From the NCBI GenBank assembly GCA_021813905.1, contig JAKAJH010000005.1, forward strand, positions 26,852-90,851: 64,000 nucleotides of DNA. The letters run 5' to 3'. Below are positions 24,754-33,797 of the stretch, in pieces. How positions within the stretch are numbered: the first letter of the stretch is position 1; each line of letters starts with the position of its first letter. A program made the translations under genes and the position numbers. The notes below the pieces were generated by a model. That model saw only the letters and a list, made by a program, of their open reading frames with translations, had not been told where the DNA came from and made no database searches. The stretch is from Bacteroidota bacterium (GTDB lineage: Bacteria; Bacteroidota; Ignavibacteria; UBA10030).

Positions 24754-25587
24754 CTAGCGGAGCACGATGTGCACTGAATCGGCGGTCAGCGCGGCGAAGT
24801 ATCCGAGCGAGCCGTTGGAGAGATTGGTGTTCGGATTTGCGGGGGCGAGCGCGGTGGGGCTCCGGTCGAACGAAAGAATGTTCCGGAGCGTCGAGTAGTA
24901 TTCGTAGGTCGCCCGGTCGACCGAGAACAGCGCAACGGTCAGGGTGTCGCCCGGATCAATGTTCCGACTGGCGCGGATCTGGTAGGTTGCCTCGTTGCCG
25001 TTCAGCAGCTTGTCTGAGACGAGCAGATAGCGCTGCCCCGTGATCGAATCCGGCGGCATCATGTTCGTATGGACGATGACGCGGTAGTAATTCTCCTGCG
25101 TCGGCGGGTCTTTGAACTTCACGAAGATGTTATAGCCCCGGTCCCCGTCGGGGGCCCGCAGGACGGTGGTGTACACCGAATCGATCCGGATCTTCTGCGG
25201 CATGACGGAGGTGCCGTCGTACTCCTTCCCTTCCGCCACGACGGAAAGCTGATACGTCCGTCCCTCCACGCCGCTCAGGCGGGAAGAGACATATTTCCCG
25301 GGTGCCGCCTCGCGCAGCGTATCGATCGTTCCGGCGTTATCGCGCAGCACCACGGTGGCGCCCGACACGGTCGGGAAGACCAGCGACGGCTCGAAGTAGC
25401 TGCCGGTCTTCGTGATCGACACCGTGTACGGGCCGGGCCCGTCCGTCACCACGCCCTCGATGACGATGTGCGGATCCGCTTTGTTCAGGTCGATCGATAC
25501 CACGCGCTGGCAGGCGCCAAGGCCGAGGGTCAGCAGGATCACGGCCGCCGGCAGGATCCATCGTTGCGGGAGCATTGTTGAGTTCAT
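24754..25587 (-). CDS. DUF4249 lipoprotein
   Basis: 277 residues with lipobox LGLGAC. VVSIDLNKADPHIVIEGVVTDGPGPYTVSITKTG is the hallmark DUF4249 start: a short beta-sandwich with Y-x-V-x-I-x-x-T/S. DUF4249 proteins in Bacteroidota are almost always encoded just after a TonB-dependent receptor, as here (6-nt gap). They are thought to be surface lipoproteins that help capture the receptor's ligand, in place of SusD. Confidence 0.9.
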   Translation of the reverse strand: MNSTMLPQRWILPAAVILLTLGLGACQRVVSIDLNKADPHIVIEGVVTDGPGPYTVSITKTGSYFEPSLVFPTVSGATVVLRDNAGTIDTLREAAPGKYVSSRLSGVEGRTYQLSVVAEGKEYDGTSVMPQKIRIDSVYTTVLRAPDGDRGYNIFVKFKDPPTQENYYRVIVHTNMMPPDSITGQRYLLVSDKLLNGNEATYQIRASRNIDPGDTLTVALFSVDRATYEYYSTLRNILSFDRSPTALAPANPNTNLSNGSLGYFAALTADSVHIVLR

Positions 25588-25593
25588 GACGCG

Positions 25594-27918
25594 TCAGAAG
25601 TTGAAGTTGTACGTGAGTGACGGAATGATCGGAAAGAGCGTGAACTGCACCGCTTCCGTTTTCTGCGGATCGTTCCGGTTCTGGCGGAACGAGATCGCAT
25701 ACGCGTTCGCGCGGTTGTACGCGTTATACAGCGAGAAGTTGAGATTTGAGCGCGTGCTGAAATTGTACGTCACCGACAGATCCAGCCGGTGATAGGCCGG
25801 CATCCGATAGCCGTTGCGCTCCGTGTAGTACGGCACGAGGCGCCCGTCCACCCAGTAATTGCCGCTCGGGAAGGTCACCGCATTGCCGGTGTTGTAGACC
25901 CACGTCGCGCCGAAGTTCCACGTCGGGCTGAAGTCGTACATCACCACCAGCGAGATGTCGTGTGTCCGGTCCTGTCGCGCCGGGAAAGCGTTGCCGTTGT
26001 TCACCTCCGCGAACTGCTCCTGCGTCTTCGAGAGCGTGTAACCCAGCCAGCCATGTACCGGGCCGGCATTCTTGCGCACCAGCAGTTCGACGCCGTAGCT
26101 CCATCCTTTTCCGTATTGCAGCTGCGACTCGACATCCGGATTCAGCTGCAAATCGGCGCCGTTCTTGTAGTCGATGAGGTCGCTCATGCTCTTGTAGTAG
26201 ACCTCTACCGACGTCTCATAGGCGTCATCCGCGAAGTTCCGGTAGTAGCCGGTCGAGTACTGGTCAGCGTGCTGCGGCGGCACATTGTTGCTGCTCGGGA
26301 CCCACAGGTCGCTCGGATTCGTGGTCGTAGAGTTGGACAGAAGATGCAGGTACTGCGCCGTGCGCGTGTACGCGGCCTTGATCGAGCTGTTCTCGTCCAG
26401 CAGGAACGTGCCCGCGATGCGCGGCTCGAGACTCGCGTATGTCCGGATCGGCGACCCGGAGCCGTAGTACTGCGTGCTCACAAGATCGCCCGTTGCATCG
26501 TACGTGCGCGCCGTACCGGGGCCGAGCAGCGTGAACGACGATGCCCGGAGGCCGTAGTCCACTTTGAGTGTCGGGAGGATCTGCAGCTCGTGCGAGATGT
26601 ACGCGGCGCTCTCGAGTGCGTACCGGTGCTCCAGCGTCAGATCGTTCGCCTGGCTCGTCGGTCCGGACGTGACCGCTCCCGGACGGAACGTATGGTAGAT
26701 GGCGTTGGCGCCGAACTTGACCGTGCTGCGTGGAGACGGAAAGTACTCGAAGTCCAGCTTCGCGTTGAGATCCTGGATACCCGATGTGATCTCATACTGG
26801 CTGGTCCCTGCTCCCACCGTGTTCGTGTACCGATAATCGCTGAAGATGAGCGACGTATTGGCGAAAAGCTGGTCACCGAAGAGATGGTTCCACCGCAGCG
26901 TCGCGGTAGCGTTGCCCCAGTCGAACCCGAACAAATCCGGATAATTGAAGTTGTCCCGCCCGAAGTAACCCGAGAGAAAGACGCGGTCGTGATCGCCCAG
27001 CCGGTAGCTCGCCTTGGCGTTGAGATCATAGAAATACAGGCTGGCCCGGTTGATGGTCGTGTCGCTGGAGAGTTTCAGGAACAGGTCGGCGTACGTGCGC
27101 CGGCCCGAGATGAGGAATGATCCGCGGTCCTTGACGATCGGCCCTTCCAGCGTCAGCCGCGATGCGAGCAGTCCGATGCCGCCTGTGCCGCCGAATTCCT
27201 TCTCGTTCCCGTCGTTCGTCCGAATATCCAGCACGGAGGAGAGACGCCCGCCGTATTCCGCCGGGATGTCGCCCGTCATGACGCTTACGTCCTTGATCGC
27301 GTCCGAATTGAAGACCGAGAGGAATCCCAGCAGATGCGAGGAATTGTAGACCGGCGCTTCGTCCAGAAGGATGAGGTTCTGATCGATGTTCCCTCCGCGT
27401 GCGTAGTAGCCGGTGTTCCCCTCGCCCGCCGATTCGATGCCGGGCAGAAGCTGGATGGTTTTGAGAATGTCCCGTTCCCCCAGCAGCACCGGCACGGACT
27501 TCACCTCGCTGATCGCCAGCTTTTTCACTCCCATGTCGGTGGAGGTGACGTTCGTCCTGAGCCGTTCGCCCGACACGACTACCTCGCTCACCCGGATCGG
27601 TTCGGGAGAAAGCGCTAAGTCGAAATGCCGGTTCTCGGTGAGACGAACGGTGTCCACGGTCGGGTGGAAACCCAGATACTGGGCAACGACGGTGTACGTG
27701 CTCTCCGGCAGCGTCAGGGAGAAGAATCCGTACGCGTTCGTCAGCGTGCCCACGGACCGCAGTTCCTGTACCACCACCGTGGCGCCGATGAGCGCTTCGC
27801 CCGTCTCGGCATTCTTCACCGTACCGCTGATGGTGAACGTGCGTTGCGAACGCGCCGGTGCCGGCAGCAGCAGCGCGACCAGCAGCGCCGCGGGCAACCA
27901 ACGCGTCTGTCCCGGCAT
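25594..27918 (-). CDS. TonB-dependent receptor with N-terminal CarboxypepD_reg-like domain
   Basis: 774 residues. The ATG at 27918 is preferred because AGGAG lies 7 nt before it; an ATG 15 nt upstream has no site. Signal peptide about 1-24. Domain order: CarboxypepD_reg-like (ISGTVKNAETGEALIGATV, about 30-110), plug (GERDILKTIQLLPGIESAGEG, YYARGGNIDQNLILLDEAPVYN), then a 22-strand barrel ending in SLTYNFNF. It imports a substrate across the outer membrane with TonB energy. The DUF4249 partner and absence of SusD suggest a non-polysaccharide ligand. Confidence 0.93.
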   Translation of the reverse strand: MPGQTRWLPAALLVALLLPAPARSQRTFTISGTVKNAETGEALIGATVVVQELRSVGTLTNAYGFFSLTLPESTYTVVAQYLGFHPTVDTVRLTENRHFDLALSPEPIRVSEVVVSGERLRTNVTSTDMGVKKLAISEVKSVPVLLGERDILKTIQLLPGIESAGEGNTGYYARGGNIDQNLILLDEAPVYNSSHLLGFLSVFNSDAIKDVSVMTGDIPAEYGGRLSSVLDIRTNDGNEKEFGGTGGIGLLASRLTLEGPIVKDRGSFLISGRRTYADLFLKLSSDTTINRASLYFYDLNAKASYRLGDHDRVFLSGYFGRDNFNYPDLFGFDWGNATATLRWNHLFGDQLFANTSLIFSDYRYTNTVGAGTSQYEITSGIQDLNAKLDFEYFPSPRSTVKFGANAIYHTFRPGAVTSGPTSQANDLTLEHRYALESAAYISHELQILPTLKVDYGLRASSFTLLGPGTARTYDATGDLVSTQYYGSGSPIRTYASLEPRIAGTFLLDENSSIKAAYTRTAQYLHLLSNSTTTNPSDLWVPSSNNVPPQHADQYSTGYYRNFADDAYETSVEVYYKSMSDLIDYKNGADLQLNPDVESQLQYGKGWSYGVELLVRKNAGPVHGWLGYTLSKTQEQFAEVNNGNAFPARQDRTHDISLVVMYDFSPTWNFGATWVYNTGNAVTFPSGNYWVDGRLVPYYTERNGYRMPAYHRLDLSVTYNFSTRSNLNFSLYNAYNRANAYAISFRQNRNDPQKTEAVQFTLFPIIPSLTYNFNF

Positions 27919-28008
27919 GTGTACGCTCCTCATACGCGGATCACGAGCTCATCGTTCGTCAGTGTGGTCTGGTGCATGGCGAGGGGACTCGGGGCGCGGG
28001 TCCCGCGG

Positions 28009-28218
28009 TCACCTGTCCGCTGGTGCTGAAGCGCGAGCCGTGACAGGAACGGACGAATTCGCCGCCGCTGAAATCGGAGACGAGACATCCCTGGTGCGTG
28101 CGGATCCCGGGTCAAGCCCGGCGAAGAGCGGCAGCGTCCCGGCCATCGTCAGCACTGCGATGAGCATCGGGAGACCGATCCGCGTGAACGGCTGTTGAAG
28201 CGTGAATGGACCCGTCAT
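28009..28218 (-). CDS. Possible small single-pass membrane protein
   Basis: 69 residues from ATG 28218 with AAGGGATAGGA directly upstream. One hydrophobic segment (RIGLPMLIAVLTMAGTLPLF) followed by an Ala/Ser/Pro-rich tail. It lies about 90 bp upstream of the TonB receptor start on the same strand. No homology recognised; it could be spurious. Confidence 0.35.
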   Translation of the reverse strand: MTGPFTLQQPFTRIGLPMLIAVLTMAGTLPLFAGLDPGSARTRDVSSPISAAANSSVPVTARASAPADR

Positions 28219-28627
28219 TCCTATCCCTTCTGCGACTGTAAACTGTGAAAACAACCGACGGCAGACCGCGACTCCGGCACTGAAGCGGCGGACGATCAGC
28301 AATAACGACGAACCACGATGTCGGTGTCAATCGCAAAGGATAGGGTCCTGTCGGGGGATGAACAGCGGCGCGGGTGTGCACCAGCGGAGAAATGTATCGC
28401 ACGGCACTCCCCGCCGTCCGGCAGTGATTTGCCGCGAGGAGCCTGCACAGGGTCGATGACATGGACAGATCTTCATTTTGAATTTGTAACATACCGCCTC
28501 CGGAACCGGTTCCCGCGCGGTCCGCATGCCTGCCATGCCGACTCCTGGCGGATCGGCGCGTGTGGCGATTTTCAGCAATCAGGGGTCGATTGACTGGAAC
28601 GGCAGGAAGGGCTTTCCGCACGGAGAA
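28219..28627. other. 409-bp gap between the anion symporter and the TonB locus
   Basis: No open frame with a recognisable product, no tRNA and no clear riboswitch core. A cobalamin-type box, which might be expected upstream of a TonB receptor, was searched for by eye and not seen. The promoter for the TonB/DUF4249 unit probably lies here. Confidence 0.4.
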
Positions 28628-30202
28628 TCAGAAATCCAGCACGCCGGCCAGCAGGTGGCCGAACAGATAGATCACGGCGACCGTCGCGAACCATCCGATG
28701 ACCTCCAGCACCAGGCCGGATCGCACCATCTGGCGCACGGTGACATAGCCGGTGCCGTGCACGAGTGCGTTCGGCGGTGTCGCCACCGGGAGCATGAATG
28801 CCATCGATGCGGCGACGGCGGCTCCGACCGCAAGCGTCACCGGCTGTCCGCCGGTGGAGCGTGCAAGAGCGATGATGATCGGCACCATCATGGTGGTCAC
28901 CGCGGTATTCGACGTCACCTCCGTCAACAGTCCCATGAACACCACAACCGCAAACAGAAGGACCATCGTGGACGGGGCACTCATGGCACCGATAAGCGAC
29001 GCGGCGATCCACGATGCCACGCCTGTGCGGAACATCGCATCCGACAACGCGATGCCGCCGCCGAAGAGCAGCAGCGTTCCCCAATCCACGAAGCGTGTGT
29101 CTTCCCACGACAGTACGAAGCGCCCGGCGCGCCAGTCGACCGGAAGCAGGAACAGCAGCACCCCCGCCGCCAGACCGATGTAGTACTCGTCCACCCATGA
29201 CAGACGCACCGCAAGAGCGTGCGGAACGATGTGCTCCCAAAACGGATTGCTGATCCAGAGCAACGCTGCCGTCAGGAACACGCCGACCGTCATCCATTCT
29301 CCCCGGGTCATCGGTCCCAGCGACGCGCGCTCGCGCAGAAATCCGTCCCGGATCTCCGGCCCGGCCGACACCACGTCCGATGGATTCGTCAGTCGCAGCA
29401 CCATCCACGCGAGAGGAACGAACAGAATAACGTACGGCACGCCGATCGACATCCAGTCAAGGAAGCTGATGCCGCGAAACGACGGATCGCCCGCGAAGGC
29501 ATCGTTCAGGATTCCGAGCGCAATGCCGTTCGGCGGAGTTCCAATGATCGTGCCGACACCTCCGATCGACGCCGCCCAGGCGATTCCCAGCATGATGTTG
29601 GTGCCGAAGCCGGAGGACCCCGGTTCGAGTTTCATCGACCGCAGCACGCCGAGTCCCAGCGGCAGCATCATGGCGGTGCACGCCGTGTTGGAGATCCACA
29701 TGGACAAGAAAGCCGTTACCGCCATCATGGCCAGGAGAATGCGGGAGGGACTTTGTGCCAGCCGGCCGCGGGTGAGGAGCCAAAGAGTGATCCGCCGGTC
29801 GAGGCGCCACTTCTGCATCGCCGCCGCCAGCAAGAATCCGCCGAGGAAGAGATAGATGACCGGATTGGCATACGGGAGGAGCGCGTTCTTCAGGGTGAAC
29901 GCGTACGACGATCCGCCATTCGCGCCCGTCACCTGAAAGAGCGGAAGAACGACCGCCGGGAGCAGCGCGGTCACCGGCAACGGGACCGCATCCGAAATCC
30001 ACCACACCACCATCCAGACGAGGAGCGCCAGCACGACGGTCATCGAGAAAGCGACTCCGGCGACGTCCATCGCTGAAGGCCCTGCGCCGAGCCGGGCCTG
30101 CGCCGCCGCGAGAAGCGAGGGAATCGGCGGCAACAACACGATCAGCGCGAAGAGCGCCGGTCCGACGGGAAGAGAGATGCGCCGCAGAAGCGAGGGAGGC
30201 AT
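28628..30202 (-). CDS. DASS-family (SLC13) sodium/anion symporter
   Basis: 524 residues, about 11-12 hydrophobic segments. Both SNT signature motifs of the divalent anion/sodium symporter family are visible: WISNTACTAMMLP in the first repeat and VTSNTAVTTMMVP in the second. IIGTPPNGIALG and PVATPPNALV are the paired substrate loops. The family takes up dicarboxylates (succinate, malate), citrate or sulfate with Na+. Divergent from the Tag gene with a 110-bp promoter gap. Confidence 0.93.
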   Translation of the reverse strand: MPPSLLRRISLPVGPALFALIVLLPPIPSLLAAAQARLGAGPSAMDVAGVAFSMTVVLALLVWMVVWWISDAVPLPVTALLPAVVLPLFQVTGANGGSSYAFTLKNALLPYANPVIYLFLGGFLLAAAMQKWRLDRRITLWLLTRGRLAQSPSRILLAMMAVTAFLSMWISNTACTAMMLPLGLGVLRSMKLEPGSSGFGTNIMLGIAWAASIGGVGTIIGTPPNGIALGILNDAFAGDPSFRGISFLDWMSIGVPYVILFVPLAWMVLRLTNPSDVVSAGPEIRDGFLRERASLGPMTRGEWMTVGVFLTAALLWISNPFWEHIVPHALAVRLSWVDEYYIGLAAGVLLFLLPVDWRAGRFVLSWEDTRFVDWGTLLLFGGGIALSDAMFRTGVASWIAASLIGAMSAPSTMVLLFAVVVFMGLLTEVTSNTAVTTMMVPIIIALARSTGGQPVTLAVGAAVAASMAFMLPVATPPNALVHGTGYVTVRQMVRSGLVLEVIGWFATVAVIYLFGHLLAGVLDF

Positions 30203-30312
30203 GGCTTAAACGTATGAAACGGGAGCGATAAACTCAAAGGAAACCTCGACACCTTCATTGCGCTTGCCGTATCTCCTTTGCACATTGTTCCGCCGGAGAA
30301 GGAGCCGTGACC

Positions 30313-30900
30313 ATGCCGCATTCCCGCACCATTGTCCGTTGCACCTGGGCCGGAAGCGATCCGCTGATGGTTCGCTACCACGACCGCGAGTGGGGCGTGC
30401 CGGTCCACAACGATCGCACGCTGTTCGAGTTTCTGCTGCTCGAGGGTGCGCAGGCGGGACTCAGCTGGAGCACGATCCTGCGGAAGCGGGAGGACTACCG
30501 GAAGGCGTTCGACGGATTCGATCCGGAGCGCATTGCGCGCTACTCGGCCCGGACGGTGGAACGCCTGCTGAAGGATGAAGGGATCGTCCGGAACCGGTTG
30601 AAGATCGCGTCGGCGGTGAGCAATGCGCAGGCGTTTCTGGCCGTGCAGAAGGAATTTGGATCGTTCGACGCATACATCTGGCGATTCGTCGGAGGGAAAG
30701 CGTCGCGGAATCGTCGGTGCACGCTGCGGGACGTTCCCGCCCGGACGCCGGAGTCGGATGCGATGAGCAAGGATCTGAAGCGAAGGGGATTTCGGTTCGT
30801 CGGATCGACGATCTGCTATGCCTTCATGCAGGCGGTAGGGATGGCGAATGATCACACCGCGGATTGTTTTCGGTATCGGCGTGTGATGAAGGCGCGGTGA
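30313..30900 (+). CDS. tag: DNA-3-methyladenine glycosylase I
   Basis: 195 residues from ATG 30313, 8 nt after AAGGAG; the GTG two codons earlier is too close to the site. Zinc-snap ligands are visible: Cys in RCTWAGSDPLM, His in RYHDREWGVP, and GMANDHTADCF at the C-terminus (His and Cys). LLLEGAQAGLSWSTILRKREDYRKAF is the helix-hairpin-helix region with the base-recognition residues. Tag excises 3-methyladenine from alkylated DNA. Complete. Confidence 0.95.
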   Translation: MPHSRTIVRCTWAGSDPLMVRYHDREWGVPVHNDRTLFEFLLLEGAQAGLSWSTILRKREDYRKAFDGFDPERIARYSARTVERLLKDEGIVRNRLKIASAVSNAQAFLAVQKEFGSFDAYIWRFVGGKASRNRRCTLRDVPARTPESDAMSKDLKRRGFRFVGSTICYAFMQAVGMANDHTADCFRYRRVMKAR

Positions 30901-30980
30901 TCCGGACAATTTCTTCCTCCCGATGGCATTTCTGCTCTGCGCGTATGATATTGAAGGGATTTTCAATCTACTCATCTGAC

Positions 30981-33623
30981 ATGCTTTTCCGACGCGTAAT
31001 TCTCATTCTCTCCGTTCTTGCGATTGTACCGCCATGCGTCACTGCGCAAGCGCTCGGATCCCTCACCATCCTGACCACCACTCCCTCCACCGTCACCGTC
31101 GCGGTCGACACCGACATCGTTGTCTTCCGCGCCTGCTCGGACCATGCTGTGATGGTGAACTTCCGCCCCGGCGGGATCAAGGATCCCGACACGCTGGTGG
31201 TGGGACCGACCACGTGGCCGGAGGTCACCGCTTCCATCGATACGTCGGGCGATCCGATCCGCATTCAAACGTCCGGCTTTCGACTCGAGATCGACCGCAC
31301 GCCGTTTCGCATCCACTTTCGCCGGAGCGACGGATCGTTGCTCTGCGAGGAACCGGCCGGCGGCGGGATCACGCCCAATATTATTTCCTTTTCAACCACC
31401 GGCGGGACGTTTTACGGCGTACATAACCGGAGTCAGGGAGTGCTCTCGGCCGGAACGGGCGGACCCGTATTCGCCGGGAAGCAGGGACAGGCCGGCGGAC
31501 CTTTTGCCTGGACCACGGCTGGATGGGGATTTCTTGCCGACGCCGACGGAGGGAACATCACGATCGGCGCGTCGACATTCACGTTCGATCGTCCTTCCAA
31601 CCCGTTGAAGCGCGACATCGAGTTCTTCCTCATCGCCGGAACACCGCGGGAGATCATGCGCGGCCTGTGCGAGGTTTCCGGCATGCCGCCGCTTCCGCCA
31701 CGGTGGGCACTCGGATTCATGAACACGGAATGGGGCATCGACCAGACGGAGTTGTTCAACGACATCCAGACGTACCGGAGCAAGTCCATTCCAATCGACG
31801 GCTACATCCTCGACTTCGACTGGATGGACTGGGGTGCGGACAATTACGGCGAATTCCGGTGGGGACCGAAATTCCCCGGCGGGCCGACGGGCGTGATCAC
31901 CGACAGTCTCGCGCGTTGGGGCATGCACCTGATGGGCATCCGCAAGCCGCGCGTGCACGTGGCAACGACGCAGGGTGCGTACGCGCAGGGGCACAATTTC
32001 TTCCTGGGATACAGCACCGACTATTTCAGCAGGCAGCAGGTGGGATTGCTGAACTTCCATGATCCGGCCGTGCGGGAGTGGTACTGGTCCAGCTTCGCCG
32101 TGCGGAGCAATTCGTACGGGACCGGCATCACCGGCTACTGGAACGACGAGGCGGACGAGTACGGCGGCAGTCTGATGTTCCTGCAGATGCAGCGGGCGCA
32201 GTATGAAGGGCAGCGCGCTTTCAACGATCAGCGCGTCTGGTCCATCAACCGGAATTTCTACACCGGCGCGCAGCGCTATGCGTACGGTCTGTGGTCGGGC
32301 GATATCGGCACCGGATTCAGCTCGATGGCGAATCAGCGGCTCTTCATGCTGTCGAGCGTGGCGCTCGGTGCCGCGTGGTGGAGCATGGATGTCGGCGGTT
32401 TTCACGGCACGCCGACGCCGGAGAACTATTACCGGTGGATCCAGTTCGGTGCGTTCGTGCCGGTGTTTCGCGTTCACGGAACCTTCAACGAAGAGCGAGA
32501 GCCCTGGTACTACGGCGCCGAAGCTGAGTCCCTGGCAACAACCGCGATCCGCCTCCGCTATCGTCTGCTTCCGTACATCTACGCGGCCGCGTGGGAGAAT
32601 CACCTGACCGGACTTCCGATTGCGCGTCCGCTTGTGATGGATTATCCCGACGACCCCGCGGTGGCCGAGATGTCCGCAGAGTGGTTGTTCGGACCCGATC
32701 TGCTCGTATCGCCGGTGGTCGCTTCCGGCGCGACGTCACAAAGCATCTACCTGCCCGTGGGCACGTGGTACGAGTACCGGTCCGGCCGCCGTTTCGTCGG
32801 ACCGACGTCCGTTGCGCTTCCCGTCACACCGTCGGATATTCCGATTTTCGTTCGCGCCGGCGCCATCCTTCCCCTTGCGCCGTCGATGCAATCCACGGCC
32901 GACTCCTGCCGGCTCGCGGAGTTCATCCTCGCCAGTTATCCGGATGGCGCAGGTTCGACCATCGTCCGCCTCGACGACGGGACAACGTATGCGTACGAAC
33001 GCGGCGAAAGCGGTCAGATCGCGGTGACGCAAACGCGAAGCGACCGACAGGCAACCATCGCCGTGGGGGCGACGACGGGAATGTACCGGGAGAACTACCG
33101 GCGAACCGTCGCAGAGCTGGAATGGATCCCGGCGACTCCGGATTCTGTAGTGCTCGACGGTGTTCGCGTCTTCCGGCAGGAGCAGGCACCGGCCGGCGAA
33201 TCGCAATCGCCCTTCTGGACGGCGGATACCATCTCCCACTCCTGTCGTGTGCAGTGGCTTTTCGACAATGCTGCGCACACGCTGTGTGTGTATTTTCCCG
33301 TGGTCCCGACGGCCACTCCGCGCGATCGGTCGGACATTCCGCGCGGATACCGGCTGTACCCGAACTATCCCAATCCGTTCAATCCGTCGACGCGCATCGC
33401 GTTCGACGTGCCGGAACGCAGCCGCGTTCACTTGTGGGTAAGCGATCTGCTCGGACGCACGGTGGACGAACTGATTGAAGGAATCGTTGAAGCGGGCGTT
33501 CGAACTGTGGAATGGCGGCCTGACACGTCGACGGGAACATATTTTTGTCAGTTTCAGGCGCGCTCGGAAACCACGCCGGGGCGGGTATTTCGGGACATGC
33601 GCAAAATGGTCCTGGTGCGCTAA
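30981..33623 (+). CDS. Secreted GH31 family glycosidase with T9SS sorting domain
   Basis: 880 residues from ATG 30981, which gives a clean signal peptide (cleavage VTAQ). No good ribosome site precedes it; GAAGGGAT lies 22 nt upstream and an in-frame ATG at 30945 is an alternative. N-terminal GH31 beta-sandwich, then the barrel: PPRWALGFMNTEWGIDQTE, IDGYILDFDWMDWGADN, ITGYWNDEADEYGG (nucleophile Asp in WND) and LWSGDIGTGF (acid/base Asp). GH31 members are alpha-glucosidases, alpha-xylosidases and related enzymes; the specificity is open. The C-terminus is a T9SS domain (YPNYPNPFNPSTRIAFDVP ... RKMVLVR). Exported to the surface. Confidence 0.92.
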   Translation: MLFRRVILILSVLAIVPPCVTAQALGSLTILTTTPSTVTVAVDTDIVVFRACSDHAVMVNFRPGGIKDPDTLVVGPTTWPEVTASIDTSGDPIRIQTSGFRLEIDRTPFRIHFRRSDGSLLCEEPAGGGITPNIISFSTTGGTFYGVHNRSQGVLSAGTGGPVFAGKQGQAGGPFAWTTAGWGFLADADGGNITIGASTFTFDRPSNPLKRDIEFFLIAGTPREIMRGLCEVSGMPPLPPRWALGFMNTEWGIDQTELFNDIQTYRSKSIPIDGYILDFDWMDWGADNYGEFRWGPKFPGGPTGVITDSLARWGMHLMGIRKPRVHVATTQGAYAQGHNFFLGYSTDYFSRQQVGLLNFHDPAVREWYWSSFAVRSNSYGTGITGYWNDEADEYGGSLMFLQMQRAQYEGQRAFNDQRVWSINRNFYTGAQRYAYGLWSGDIGTGFSSMANQRLFMLSSVALGAAWWSMDVGGFHGTPTPENYYRWIQFGAFVPVFRVHGTFNEEREPWYYGAEAESLATTAIRLRYRLLPYIYAAAWENHLTGLPIARPLVMDYPDDPAVAEMSAEWLFGPDLLVSPVVASGATSQSIYLPVGTWYEYRSGRRFVGPTSVALPVTPSDIPIFVRAGAILPLAPSMQSTADSCRLAEFILASYPDGAGSTIVRLDDGTTYAYERGESGQIAVTQTRSDRQATIAVGATTGMYRENYRRTVAELEWIPATPDSVVLDGVRVFRQEQAPAGESQSPFWTADTISHSCRVQWLFDNAAHTLCVYFPVVPTATPRDRSDIPRGYRLYPNYPNPFNPSTRIAFDVPERSRVHLWVSDLLGRTVDELIEGIVEAGVRTVEWRPDTSTGTYFCQFQARSETTPGRVFRDMRKMVLVR

Positions 33624-33629
33624 CAGACC

Positions 33630-33655
33630 GTTATCCCAAATATTACCGGGATAAC
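33630..33655 (+). repeat. Hairpin after the GH31 gene
   Basis: GTTATCCC and GGGATAAC form a perfect 8-bp stem around a 10-nt AT-rich loop, 7 nt after the stop codon. No U-run follows, so it may be an mRNA 3' stabiliser rather than an intrinsic terminator. Confidence 0.45.
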
Positions 33656-33687
33656 ACGGCAGCCGCCGTGTATTGCGCTCACGAAAC

Positions 33688-33714
33688 GTGCGACGCACCT
33701 AAGGTGCGTGGCAC
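33688..33714. repeat. REP-like hairpin
   Basis: GTGC-G-ACGCACC - taa - GGTGCGT-G-GCAC: an 11-bp stem interrupted by one G/G mismatch, with a 3-nt loop. Its architecture is like the hairpin at 8101-8125 beside the RAYT remnant, with a different stem sequence. Confidence 0.55.
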
Positions 33715-33797
33715 CGCGGGGGGGATGCTCCTGCACTCAGGAAAGTCGAACCGCACCCGATTTCACTAACAGTACCCCCATCATCAGGAGACTCTTC

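Noticed and set aside
28219..28627. Cobalamin or other riboswitch upstream of the TonB receptor
   Set aside because: No B12-box-like core or paired elements could be identified by eye.
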